In this document: in pieces, positions 11,201 to 22,466 of the stretch
Position numbering within the stretch: the stretch's first letter is position 1
Layout: each line of letters begins with the position of its first letter
Source of the DNA: Petrolisthes cinctipes
Taxonomy: Eukaryota > Arthropoda > Malacostraca > Decapoda > Porcellanidae
DNA length: 64,000 bases
Assembly (NCBI GenBank): GCA_033782935.1
Contig: JAWQEG010003724.1
Coordinates: 23,501 to 87,500 of the forward strand
Direction of reading: 5' to 3'
Notes under the pieces: model-generated
Told to the model about the DNA's origin: nothing
The model's database searches: none
What the model saw: only the letters and a program-made list of their open reading frames with translations
Made by a program: the position numbers and the translations under genes

Positions 11201-14200
11201 ACACGACTTTGAACCCTCAATCTTATTCACCCGTGATGTATTGATGTGTGAACATAAGAATACTGGCTTTTGTAATCAAAGCACCATTCCTGACCAAGAC
11301 TTGCCATAAATCAGGAAAGGGTGGAAAAGGGAGGTTGAGGGTCAAGATGAAAATATAAGAGGAGAATGACACAAACTTCAAGAGCCAATATTCTTTGGTT
11401 TACACTTCCTGGGAAAAGAAGACTGACAATACTTGGTGATGAATGTGGGGGTGAAACCAACTGTACATATTGGGGTCCGGTACAGGTCCGTCACAGCGAT
11501 AGGTTGCACAGGAAATGAACCACTTGGGCACTACACCCACCCTGGCATATAGGGCCATATTCAAGAATAGTGCTTTAATGTACCTAATAGTACTGTAGTG
11601 TGATGCTTGTACATTTTTTTCCATGTACAGTAGTATGAAAAGCCTGTTATTGACCCTGTATATACAGTAGTCATAAAATAGAACTGTATTTCTATTTCAT
11701 CTTTAAAACAATAATTAACTTACTGATTTTGCAGATTATTTTCTTTAGATTGTACAGAACTATTCATTTAATTCCAGGCATACCAACAAACATACAGATG
11801 TATTCTAAAACTGTTGTTAAATATGGGCCTGGAGCTATGAAACCCAATATTCATGTGTGCTGCTAAGTGAAATGTTAAAATATTCTGAACAGAAACTCCA
11901 AAATTATATAAAATAAGATTTAAATAATGAAAACTCCAATATTTTGCTGTACAGAACATGAAACAAGTCTCATTTTATTTAATTTAGTGATATTAAAGCA
12001 GAACAATATTATTAACAAGAATTATAAAATGCACAAGTGGTGGGTTTAATACTGTGTGGTTTACGATGCAGCTGTTCTTGAATTTGACCCACAGAGCCAA
12101 GGATTGAACATAAAACACTACCAGAAGTCCGGTCTAGTCGCTCCATCTGGTTTGGCAATGCAGTATGACTAATAATAACAACATAAAACTTAAAACATTT
12201 CTTGTAGTTATGATAATTAAAACTATGTCAAAGGATATATTATGATATATATATATTTATATAGCTAAGATGTCTTTATGAAATCAGGCATCAGTTATGT
12301 ATTATTGAACACATAAACACATCAGCCACACACAGGTCACGGTTCTCGCACAACTTGACAAAATGGCCACATCCAACTGCAGTTGACATCATTAATCTCA
12401 ACACATGTTTATATTAACTATTACAATTTTTATATTTTTGTTTTTGTTACATACATTTCTGATACAAGTGTTCCAGATCCTTGATGTATTTTTAAGTGCA
12501 TCATTTGGATACTAAAGAATTATTTTGCACTTGTAGGCCTACTGCACTCACTGACACTGTCCACATTTCACTCTCGTGGTAAAGTACAACTCAGAAACTT
12601 GATACACACATGCATTCATAAGGTTATTCCATGTTTAATCCTCATTACAGTGTAGAACTAAATGAATAAACAAACAAAAATCTTTTTACGATTACAATCT
12701 TGGACAGTTAAGCCAACTAACTTAAGTCCTTCTCTTGGTTACAGAACTAGTGAGGGAATGAGTGGACATCCTGAGATTTGTAACATATACATTGTCTGTG
12801 CACATGGCAGTAATATGATGTCAGGGAATTAGATGCTTCAGTAGATCTGGTTCAGAAGTCTTCACTATGATCTCTGCCATCACTTAGTCTTGACGAAATA
12901 AATTTGTGTACATAATTCTAATACAAAATGGGGATTGTCATTGAATGGTGATGAAACTAATGCTGTTTGCAAAGACTGCAAAATTTTATTAGGGCTCACC
13001 ATATCCATTGGCAGGTAAGCATTTTGCCATGATCTGCTAGTATACTCATAAGGCTCCAGCATTGCAATATACAGTATTTGTAACAAATTATGCTAACTGA
13101 ATATGATGAGTAATATATGCTTTGGAGTTTTTTACTTTGTTAAAATAAAAATAAAATAAACAATGGCTACATTTTCCTAGGCAAGTGTGCACCAGAGGCA
13201 AGGTGATGGTAGAGATTACAGTGGAAGACTTCTACTCCAGTAATGTTGAGCAATGTTTTTTCTTTAGAAGGACTTGAAAAGGTTTATCGCAGGAGCACCT
13301 ATTACCATTCTTCTCTATTATTATTCACCTCCACTTCTCAGGTAAGACTTGTTCCATTTTAACTTATGAGTGAAGTTGGAAAGAGTGCTCCTGTGATACT
13401 CCTTATATTTCAGATAACCAGGAAATTTTTCTCAAGTGCCAAAGTTCACCACAATACTGTCAGCTCAAGAATAAATAGTTGTTCTCCAGCCTTTATTTCT
13501 TATACTGTTATATGCATTGACTTACAATAATCTTATAACCATAGTTAGGTCTTGTTAAATTTAGTATCAAAACTGTGGAATATGTCATGGTGGATCTTTA
13601 AAATAACTCAGGTGTGTATGGGTTGAAGTACAATTGAAAGTAAAGCCAGCACATATATTTACAGCTGGCGAGTTAAGGGGAATTTGGGGAGGACAGTTCA
13701 GTCCCCCTTGGTACCTTTTTGAGAGGGGTTGTGGTACATTCCCAGGTGCACCCTCTTCCCTCAATAGATCCATTTTACTGTAGACCCTCGATATACAATG
13801 AATAAATAATTGTATCCATCACTTCATTTTACACTCAGTCCCTCATTGAAGACCATCAAATGTTTTCCCAGGCTTCTGTTGTTCATTACCATACAGACTA
13901 AGGGATACACTAGGCCTGTCGTAAAAGGATAGTGCTAAATTTATTTATCATATATTGTGGGACTACTGTACATCTACAAGTATACAAGGACTATGAATGT
14001 GGGCTAAGATGGCACTTGGTAAGCTGTGTCTAAGAATGCTTCAAATCATAGAAAAGTGGATTGTTGACTGTACTGCAGCTGTACATCTACTTCGCTGACA
14101 AATATTATCAGTTTTAGTACCTACAACCGCCTATAATTAATCCTCTTATGTTACAAAAACACAGGAGAGAAGAGATTTACACTTTGTACCTTCATCTTGT

Positions 14201-14931
14201 AATTGTCACAATAGACAGATGACAGGCAAGATATCACTTTTTATAAATTATATTTTTTTTCTATCTTGTTTCATTTCCCGGAACAATTCTGGGCTCAAGG
14301 CAGCATGTAAAAATTCTCAAGGGAAGAGAAGACATTCACTGTAAACATCTAAGATTATCACATAAAAGACAAGTTAGTTCCTTACAATATTCACTTAGAA
14401 ATCACAATAAGTCTATACAAACAATGCTATGCCTGACTTCACTGGCCTTATCTCATGACTCCTTCATAATTGTTTCTCATTCTCTTCTTCCTGTACATTA
14501 TAATTATTATTGTAATGTACAATACTTGGCTTTACAACTTCATAACAAGGAAATAAAATTGTTTTACATAATTATCTGATATTGGAAACTTCAATCACAA
14601 CTACAGTATTTTATGATTGTTAATATCCACATAAAACATATATGCACATACACACAAATAACAGAGAGTATCCAACTGGGTGTGTTAATGACTTTTAGAA
14701 GGCATTAAAATAAAAATAAGGCATGAAACATACTATACCAAATTGCCTACGTTTCTGCAGAGCCTACTAACACACAAAAACAAAGGACAATGCATTTCAA
14801 TCTCATCCTACAACAGAATCATACAGCTGGTATACATTACTACTTTACATAAAAGCTTAAAATACGTCGACTTACTGTACTTCAAAAAACAAAACAAAAA
14901 ATAAATCATCCATCCACAAGTGTACCAAACG
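5300..14931. other. Intergenic AT-rich DNA between Borealin and the LINE
   Basis: No conserved exon was recognised on either strand. The longest non-repeat frame (9429-9740, minus, 103 codons) resembles nothing known and is probably chance. A palindromic MITE lies at 6159-6374. A solo right end (about 8159-8180, GAATTTATGCTATCGGCTGT) resembles the end of the 49814 element. Many TACAGTAC-type words are present. Part may be untranslated sequence of the flanking genes. Confidence 0.4.
6159..6374. mobile_element. TA-flanked palindromic MITE (216 bp)
   Basis: The left end TACAGTTGGTCTCAGGAATT and the right end AATTCCTGAGGCCGACTGTA are inverted copies with few mismatches. TA flanks and CAGT ends are as in the other members of this suite. 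Confidence 0.78.
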
Positions 14932-17900
14932 TCTATCTATCTATCTATCTATAGCTCCGACGCCTCGTTCCCTCCGGGAACTCCCCTCAAGGGGGTGGCC
15001 ACGGCAGAAGTGTCTCCAGTTCTCCCTGTTCCAACACTCCCTCCTTACTTGTTCAAGCCCTCCTCTGCCCCTCATGTTTCTCTCCTTTACATACTCTTCC
15101 ACTCTGTTCTGCCATCTAACCGGAGGTCTGCCTCTCACACCAGGTCCTACAACTTCACTTCCATACACCTTCTTTACAAATTCCTCGCCTTGCATTCTCT
15201 CCACATGTCCATACCATCTCAATGTATTACGTTTCACTCTCTCAACCACTCCACACTCAATACCAATTGCCTTCTCACTCATACCACATCTCTCATATAC
15301 ACTCTCATTACTTTCTCCATCCCATCTAGTAAGTCCACATGCTCCTCTCAAGTAACTCATTTCCACAGCACCTATTCTAGACTGATGCGCCCTATTCCAT
15401 GTCCATGTCTCCGACGCATATGTCAGTGTTGGCAGGATTATACTATTTCGTAGTCCCCTTTTCACTTCCATACTCACACTTCTACCCTTCATAATCCTCC
15501 CCAGTGATCCTATGACCTGTCTACCCTTCACTGCTCTCTCCCTAATTTCTCCTTCCATACTTCCATGTTTACACATAACTGTACCCAGGTACTTAAACTC
15601 CTTCACTTCCTCCATCCTCTCACCCCTCAGAGTTATCTCACACTTCGTCCCAGTTGGTACAGCCACTCTGTAAGGTGTAGCAAAGTCAATCACTTCAGTT
15701 TCTGCTCTCTCAAATACCATCACTTTACTTTTACCCACATTCACCTTCAATTTCCTTCGTTTACACACAGACTGAAATTCGTCCACCACTCTCTGTAAAT
15801 TCCTTTCACTCTCAGCCATCAGCACAGTGTCATCCGCAAACAAACTTGCCACCAGGGACCAATTTGCTTCATTCAACCTCAACTTCACCCCCAGACCATT
15901 CACTTTGGCTTTCACCTCTCTCATACAACCATCCATATATATATTGAACAGCCATGGTGACATAACACACCCCTGTCTCAGCCCTACACTAATATTAAAA
16001 CTCTCACTTAGATCACCCTCTACCCGTACACATGCTTTTGCATCTGCATAAAAAGCCTCAATGCCTTTCAGTAAAGGTCCCCCAACTCCATAAATTCTCA
16101 ACACCTCTGTCATAGCTTTCCTATCAACTCTATCATATGCCTTCTCCAAGTCCATGAAGGCAGCATACAACTTCTTACCCTTCCCAATATACTTCTCCAC
16201 TATTGATTTTAATGCAAATATTTGGTCCACACATCCTCTACCCTTTCTGAACCCTCCCTGCTCCTCACTAACTTTATTCCCTGTTACTTCCATCAGTCTC
16301 TCAGTCAGAACCTTCCCGTAAACCTTCCCCGGTACACTAAGAAGGCTTATTCCCCTATAGCTACCACACTCATCCTTACTTCCCTTCCCCTTATACAAAG
16401 GTACAATTATGGCTCTCCTCCAATCCTCTGGCACCTCTCCCTGCCTCCAGGCCAATGTACATATAAGCAACATCCACTCCACCACTACCTCCCCCCCACA
16501 CTTTAACATTTCAGCAGTTATCCCATCCACCCCTGGTGCCTTTCCCATCTTCAACTTTCCTATTGCTTTCCTAACCTCTTCCCTTCCTAAATCTCCCTGT
16601 ACACCCTGTCGTCTACCACCTGCCTCCATCCCCATGCATGTCACCACCGCCTCCCCTCCCGTCCCCCCATTCATCAGACCATCAAAATGCCTCTTCCACA
16701 CTTCTTTCACTTCCTCACTTCTACTCACAGTAACTCCATCCTCTCTCTTCATTCTCACACTACCAGACTTTCCTTCTCCTCTTTCTCTTTTAACCTCCTT
16801 CCAGAATAATTTCTTGTTCTCTTTAAACTTTTCACTCAGCTTCATACCAAACTCCTCATCCACTCTCCTTTTACTCTCACTCACCATCATTTTCACTTGT
16901 CTCTTACACACATTATATTCTCTTTTCCATCTCTCTCTCACTTCTTCCGGCACATTTCTCTGTAGTGTTCTCCGATATGCCTTCCTCTTATCCTCTACAG
17001 CATCTTTCACTTCTTCTGTCCACCAAGCACTCCCTTTCTTGCCCCTCTTCTGTGACTTATATCCTACTACCTCTGCTGCTGTCCTTAATACTCTCATCTT
17101 AAACATTTCATACACCGCATTCACTCCCACTCCCTCCCCTATCCCCATCCTTACATCCCCCAGCACCTCACCCACCCTCCTCTTATATTCCTCCCTATAC
17201 TCTTCTACATCTAATTTCCCACTAGCCACCACCCTCTTATTCCTCACCCCTTCATCCCTCCTACTATACTCCCACTTAACCCTAACCTTCATCCTCACCA
17301 ACACCGCAAAATGGTCGGAGCAATGGACCATTCCTCTCACTACTTTTGCGTCATACACATCCTTCCTCAACCTTTCATCCACTGCCACATAATCAATCAA
17401 ACTCTTCTGCTCTCCTCTCTCATCCCTTCTCTTCCATGTATACCTGTGGATCATCTTGTGCTGAAAGAAGGTGTTCGCCAAGAACAACCCCCTCTCAGCA
17501 CAGACATCCACCAGATATTCACCATTCTCATTTGTTCCTTCTACACCCCATTTACCCACAATATTCCCCACTTCCTCACCTCCCACCTTTCCATTCATGT
17601 CTCCCATCATCACTATTCTCCTTCCATTATCAATTCCTCTCAGACATGCATTCAGCTCTTCCCAAAACACTCTCATCTTCTCTCTCCCTGTCTTACTCTT
17701 TTCATTCACTGGTGCATAAGCACACACCCAAGCATACTTCACCAAGCCAATCTTTCCAGTCATCCATACAATCCTCGATCCATTCCACCCATGTCCATCC
17801 ACTCCCTTCCACACCCACGGAGACACCAACAGCGCACACCCTTCCTTCCCTCTTCCTTTACTCTTTTCATTCATGCCCGTCCATACTACTCCTCCCTCCA

Positions 17901-17935
17901 TTCCCTCCCACAGTCCACTCTCCCTGGACAACGTA
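14932..17935 (-). mobile_element. RTE-like LINE, 5'-truncated, long open frame
   Basis: The minus-strand element ends in a tetranucleotide tail (TATC on the plus strand, 14932-14953). It codes for the C-terminal part of an AP-like endonuclease, a reverse transcriptase and a C-terminal region. The 5' boundary near 17.93 kb is estimated from where LINE-like protein sequence stops. The missing N-terminal endonuclease motifs show 5' truncation. RTE-like elements often end in short tandem repeats, but the clade is not certain from sequence alone. No convincing target-site duplication was found. Confidence 0.85.
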
Positions 17936-17991
17936 AGAACTGAATTTTGGTGGATCAGAATATGAAGAACAATAACAAATTCTTTCATCAT
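14941..17991 (-). CDS. LINE endonuclease/reverse transcriptase ORF
   Basis: An uninterrupted frame of about 1017 codons. The first 20 or so residues probably come from flanking DNA. Endonuclease motifs: AYAPV (about 92), GDMN (131-134), SLIDYVAVD (198-206) and SDH (226-228); the early N and QET.W motifs are absent. Reverse transcriptase: GKAPGVDGITAEMLK (about 484), PLYKGKG (532), [10 protein letters not shown] (545), [12 protein letters not shown] (580), [11 protein letters not shown] (614), GLRQGCVMSPWLFNIY (671) and the catalytic FADD (719-722). The C-terminal region has LRWYGHVERM and [13 protein letters not shown]. The TAG stop lies inside the tail, so the last residues AIDR are encoded by the GATA repeat. 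The intact frame suggests recent insertion; loss of the endonuclease N-terminus argues against autonomous activity. Confidence 0.85.
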   Translation of the reverse strand: MMKEFVIVLHILIHQNSVLTLSRESGLWEGMEGGVVWTGMNEKSKGRGKEGCALLVSPWVWKGVDGHGWNGSRIVWMTGKIGLVKYAWVCAYAPVNEKSKTGREKMRVFWEELNACLRGIDNGRRIVMMGDMNGKVGGEEVGNIVGKWGVEGTNENGEYLVDVCAERGLFLANTFFQHKMIHRYTWKRRDERGEQKSLIDYVAVDERLRKDVYDAKVVRGMVHCSDHFAVLVRMKVRVKWEYSRRDEGVRNKRVVASGKLDVEEYREEYKRRVGEVLGDVRMGIGEGVGVNAVYEMFKMRVLRTAAEVVGYKSQKRGKKGSAWWTEEVKDAVEDKRKAYRRTLQRNVPEEVRERWKREYNVCKRQVKMMVSESKRRVDEEFGMKLSEKFKENKKLFWKEVKRERGEGKSGSVRMKREDGVTVSRSEEVKEVWKRHFDGLMNGGTGGEAVVTCMGMEAGGRRQGVQGDLGREEVRKAIGKLKMGKAPGVDGITAEMLKCGGEVVVEWMLLICTLAWRQGEVPEDWRRAIIVPLYKGKGSKDECGSYRGISLLSVPGKVYGKVLTERLMEVTGNKVSEEQGGFRKGRGCVDQIFALKSIVEKYIGKGKKLYAAFMDLEKAYDRVDRKAMTEVLRIYGVGGPLLKGIEAFYADAKACVRVEGDLSESFNISVGLRQGCVMSPWLFNIYMDGCMREVKAKVNGLGVKLRLNEANWSLVASLFADDTVLMAESERNLQRVVDEFQSVCKRRKLKVNVGKSKVMVFERAETEVIDFATPYRVAVPTGTKCEITLRGERMEEVKEFKYLGTVMCKHGSMEGEIRERAVKGRQVIGSLGRIMKGRSVSMEVKRGLRNSIILPTLTYASETWTWNRAHQSRIGAVEMSYLRGACGLTRWDGESNESVYERCGMSEKAIGIECGVVERVKRNTLRWYGHVERMQGEEFVKKVYGSEVVGPGVRGRPPVRWQNRVEEYVKERNMRGRGGLEQVRRECWNRENWRHFCRGHPLEGSSRRERGVGAIDR

Positions 17992-20900
17992 CAATACTCT
18001 ACATAATGAGTCAACAACATTATTGTTGTCTCTTCATTTGTTCCTTCAACACTCCTTTTCTTTCCTAAAAGAGAGTAAATACTTGGGAAAGTTCCAACGC
18101 AGTCAAGGAACTGTGCTAGACTCAGTCATGCCAATGATAATGTTACATAAAGCAAACACCATCTGAAGAAAAGGAATAAGATTTGAATAACCTTTTGAAT
18201 TCATTTCACATGTCATTAACTCTATACCTCTCATAATTATTCTCCACTGTATAAGGCTGGAATGGCTATACAGTACAAGCCTCTCATAATGGTTGTAATA
18301 TCAACTTGCACATTACTGGTTTAGGACTCAATGTGGCAAAGTTTTCATCACTGAGCTACAAATATTGATGGAGATAATTAACTCATGCTTTAGTTACAAT
18401 AAATTACATAAAAGTATAGCCTCATATTTTTTTATAATAAGTTACATAAAAATGTACAGTACCCCTTTTTATTAAAAATTTATTCATTATACTGTAGATT
18501 TTTCATCAAATCAGTTAAAAATCAGCCCAAACAACTGCCATTAATATTTACAAGTTTTCCTTACCACATCTGAAGGTCTGTGCTGGCATACATCTCAAGA
18601 TCATAAGTGAACTTCAACATGATGGTGCCTTGTGCCGTATGCAAGGACATCCGTGGTGTTGACGATGGCTTGGTACCAGTATGATGACTCCATACATCCA
18701 CTACAGAGCCATCATATCAATACCATGCCATCGTCAGTACCATGAATGTTCATGCATATGGCCCTCAGTCTTCCAGCCATAATATATACTGTACACCTAC
18801 TATATATTTTCTTCACTTTTATCATGAGAATAAGAAAATCTATCACAATAAATGATTACTGGCCACATAAGCAATTTGAAAGGTGTGTGAAACATGGATT
18901 AAAAAATTATTCATGTGATGTGATTAACTGGAGACAGCATAATGAATCATACTATGTGACAAGATAAATCAAGTACAGTACTGTACTGTACAGGCTAAAC
19001 AGATGAAGAAACAGTAGATTTTTTTTTTTAAAGGCTTCTCTTCAAATGGTGTCTGATATGTGCAATCTGAATTTGCATCTTACTCGTCATTGATACATTT
19101 TTCTTTTTTTAGTACTGAACCAGATAATTTTTTCATACAAATTAATATATTTACCTTAGCAACACAAAAATCCAATTCTGTTTTCTTATTTCTTCTCACA
19201 ACATAAGGAACAACATAGAACACACCACTCACATGCAATAAAAATGTCAAGTATATTTTCTCAGTTCAATAAATTTATCCCACACATCTGTCATTAATCA
19301 ATCCATGCAAATCATTCATCTTCATTCTGTTATCCACACCTTCACCACTTCATTCATCACTTATCATTACAGTTTCAATGCCCTTCATTTAATAACATCA
19401 ATTTAAGTATCACATTAGTGTTGTTATAGTATTTATTTTTCCCCAGGAATTAAATTTTTCAAACAAATAGCATTAATCTTCCAAGCTGTACCAAGAAACA
19501 GACTACTTCGATATACTGTTCCTGATAAGACATTGTATTAATTTCCTAATGAGGTTAACTTTCCCACCTGTAAGGAATTCTCTACTGGGCTTGGGTGGAA
19601 TTATTATACTGTACACGACCCTTTCTTCCCTTGGTCATGGATCTGATAATTAAAATGAACAATAATACATCTATCACCACCGCCACAGCAAAACAAACAT
19701 CGTGCCAATCAGTACTACAAATGTAAGGCAGGTAAGGCTAAAAAGCCATTACTGGCAACAAATTGCACATAATCTCAATAACAATGAGCTTTGCAACCAC
19801 AAAAACTCTCTTTCAAATCGCATTAATTAAATAATGTGAGACACTTTTCAGTAATACATTTCCAACATCCTCCTATATAGTACATTGAAGAATGTTCCCT
19901 TTACTCAGTACACATCACTGTAGTTTCCAGTATGGCCTTCATCATATGACTAAGGAAAACAAACAGTTTCCACAACTTGGTAAAGGCCCAGACACACAAA
20001 TTGAAAAGATCTCAGCTGTGACTATCAGACAATATCCCTTCAATTAAAATAATGTCTGTGTATTATGAATGATAGTTTCTTCCAGATGGGTTATTGCACT
20101 ATCCTGTCAGATGCCACAGGATAATGCAGTGAGCAACACTAAATAAAACCTCAAATAACCAAACACACTACCACTTGATTGTGTGTGAAGGTCATGTTGA
20201 ACAGCACAGCAGGTCCACTAGTGTGTAACAACACCGCTTAAGTATCAATCAACCATAACTCTATGCCACATGATGCTGCTCTAAATTCACTGCTCTAATA
20301 TTCTGTATGCCAATCCTTGAACTTCTGCTCTTGGATCATTTAACCTACAATTGCCCATTTAAATTTTATATACAGACTTACTTTTATAAACAATTTAAGC
20401 ATTAGCAGCTTCACTTTAATGAACAATTAATTTCTGCATAGCCTAAAAATGTCCTTCTCTTGCCTTATTTATCTACTGTATTTATTTAACCATATGGATA
20501 CATACAAGTTACTGTCAAATGCTAAAAAGTAATTGTACTAAATCCACTTTTCTTTCTATCTTATAAGTCACAATTGATGATAAAAATATGATTAATATGC
20601 CATACTACTGGAGTCCTATTCTGTCTGCTCCCCGCCCTCACTTTCTACACAGTACAGGTACATGTATTGTATTGTACTGTACTGTATATTCCTACCCAGC
20701 AAGCCAAACATCTATTGTACCAATATCTGCATTAACAAACTTCTGGAATTGCTATTACCAGTCAATGAGCATATCACAAAAAAGGTTAATCACTATTGCA
20801 CAACTTAAATTGGCAGAAAATATTGCTACTGCCCTTATAATAGGAAGTTCACGGGTACGCGATGATCAATCTCTCGCTATGAGATCGGATAAAAATTAAA

Positions 20901-22337
20901 TACGACTTCTAATCCTGTAGCTAAAATTTTTATGTATAATCTGGCTGACAAGCTTAGTTACAGGCACACGTGCAGGCAGGCAAGGAGGTACTGTAACATC
21001 AAATCACCGACACACAATTTTCACCAACGTAACATGAACCACTTCACTGATTTTTCTCATGTAATGTATAGTCAAGAGCCATAATTTGGAAGCCCACCCT
21101 GTAGAGATGAAGTGCAGCAAAATGTAAGCAATAAACCTTTCTGGACAATGGTGAGCCGTGTTGTCTAAATACAACAGAAAATACAAAGTTTACATCATGT
21201 TTCTTAGTACATAAACAGCGATGTATACCACTGTCCAGGAAGGTAAGGCTGGGTTGTGTTACTTCCACCTTAAGCTTAATGGATGAACTCAAAATTATGT
21301 CTTATGATTTTACAATCACCAATTCTACAAAAATCAAAATTACTGCATTTCTTTCTTGTTAAGCATCAACAATATTCACCAGTGAATAATGACTGAGAAT
21401 ATGGAGGTAAAAATTCAACACATAAAACAAGGATGATTATAGTGATTTTCAGAGAGAGGGAAATCAATGTTGGAGGTGGATGTATGTAGTGTCTGCAGAA
21501 GGAAGGAGTAGATACTGACCTGGTAATATTAAATGATAAAGACCCAGGCATGGTTATCAGCTATATGAAAGTTATAGACTGGGTGATGACATAACAGTTA
21601 CCATTAAAGTGGCCACTGTAATGACAAGTCACCTTACCCATGGCTTTTCTTGCAAACACCATAACAACATACCGATTAGGGACACTTAAAAATGAAACTT
21701 ATAAGAAATTAAAAACAGTTAAAGGAAATAACAGAGGAAAGTAGGGAACTAAACAAAAGAATATGTGCATCATGATTAAAAGACCTTTGATATTCTTCTT
21801 AAGTATGTCAAGAAATAGACTCCTTTGTGAGCGATGTTTGATGACACAGCATTAAAGAAGGACTCAGTAGCATTGAATTGACTGACTTGATCACAGGCCC
21901 CTTAACCTGATGATGATAAACAATGATACCAGTATGTGACAGTAAATCTCAGCTCAGTGTATAAGAGTTTACCAATCTACTGTCAATAGGTTACTTGAGT
22001 GTGTGCTTTACAAAACTATACCACATTGAAAACTCCCCCTTCAAAATTTCCCTTCACTTCATAAGAAAAATCAACTCTTCTTCTACTTTCTACATTACCT
22101 CCAACTACCTTTCCTTCCCTCACCACACAGAACCATTCCACTCCTTGCATTTCTTTCTTTCCTTTCCACTAAGTAATAAAATTGCCTATTATGTTTTTCC
22201 TCCTGTCATTCCCTTTCCAAGTTCTACAATAAAACATGTTTACTTTTTCCTCTATTCCTTTCTTTTACCCTTATAGTTACCTCTTCCAGTTTCCTCCTCA
22301 ATCAGTCCCCTAAGTATCCAGTGGTTAGTGGGTCGGC
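17936..22337. other. Intergenic DNA downstream of DPF
   Basis: No exon was recognised. The minus-strand 3'UTR of DPF must start at 22337 and run leftward, but its end was not determined. A foldback element lies at 18632-18765. The rest is AT-rich, with several TACTGTAC words (about 18978 and 20670). Confidence 0.4.
18632..18765. mobile_element. Foldback element with long arms
   Basis: The left arm (GCCGTATGCA, then TGGTGTTGACGATGGCTTGG, then AGTATGATG) is repeated inverted in the right arm up to GCATATGGCC, with a loop of about 20 bp. Arms of roughly 55 bp with about three quarters identity suggest a hairpin MITE. A related single arm is at about 63917-63985. Confidence 0.65.
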
Positions 22338-22466
22338 TCACTTGGAATGAAACTGGTGAAGACAAAGTTCGCATGACCACTCTCCCTCAGGCGGCTCGAG
22401 GAGTGGAGGAGTGAGACAGTAGAGGTGGTAGCCTCGGTCACAGTCATCACAGAATAGTAACTGGTC
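22338..22466 (-). CDS. DPF2: DPF coding exon 12 with stop
   Basis: It encodes [20 protein letters not shown] and [14 protein letters not shown] followed by TGA: the second half of PHD2, with its Cys/His zinc ligands intact. The acceptor is ACATTACAG. Confidence 0.92.
   Translation of the reverse strand, partial: DQLLFCDDCDRGYHLYCLTPPLLEPPEGEWSCELCLHQFHSK

Noticed and set aside
14920..17943. Several long plus-strand open frames (for example 16409-17392, 327 codons)
   Set aside because: They are antisense shadows of the LINE reverse-transcriptase frame, with Ser/Pro/Leu-rich translations and no family resemblance.
14910..18000. Target-site duplication for LINE copy 1
   Set aside because: Only a 5-bp AACGT match was found (near 14930 and 17932), too short to be convincing; the 5' boundary stays approximate.
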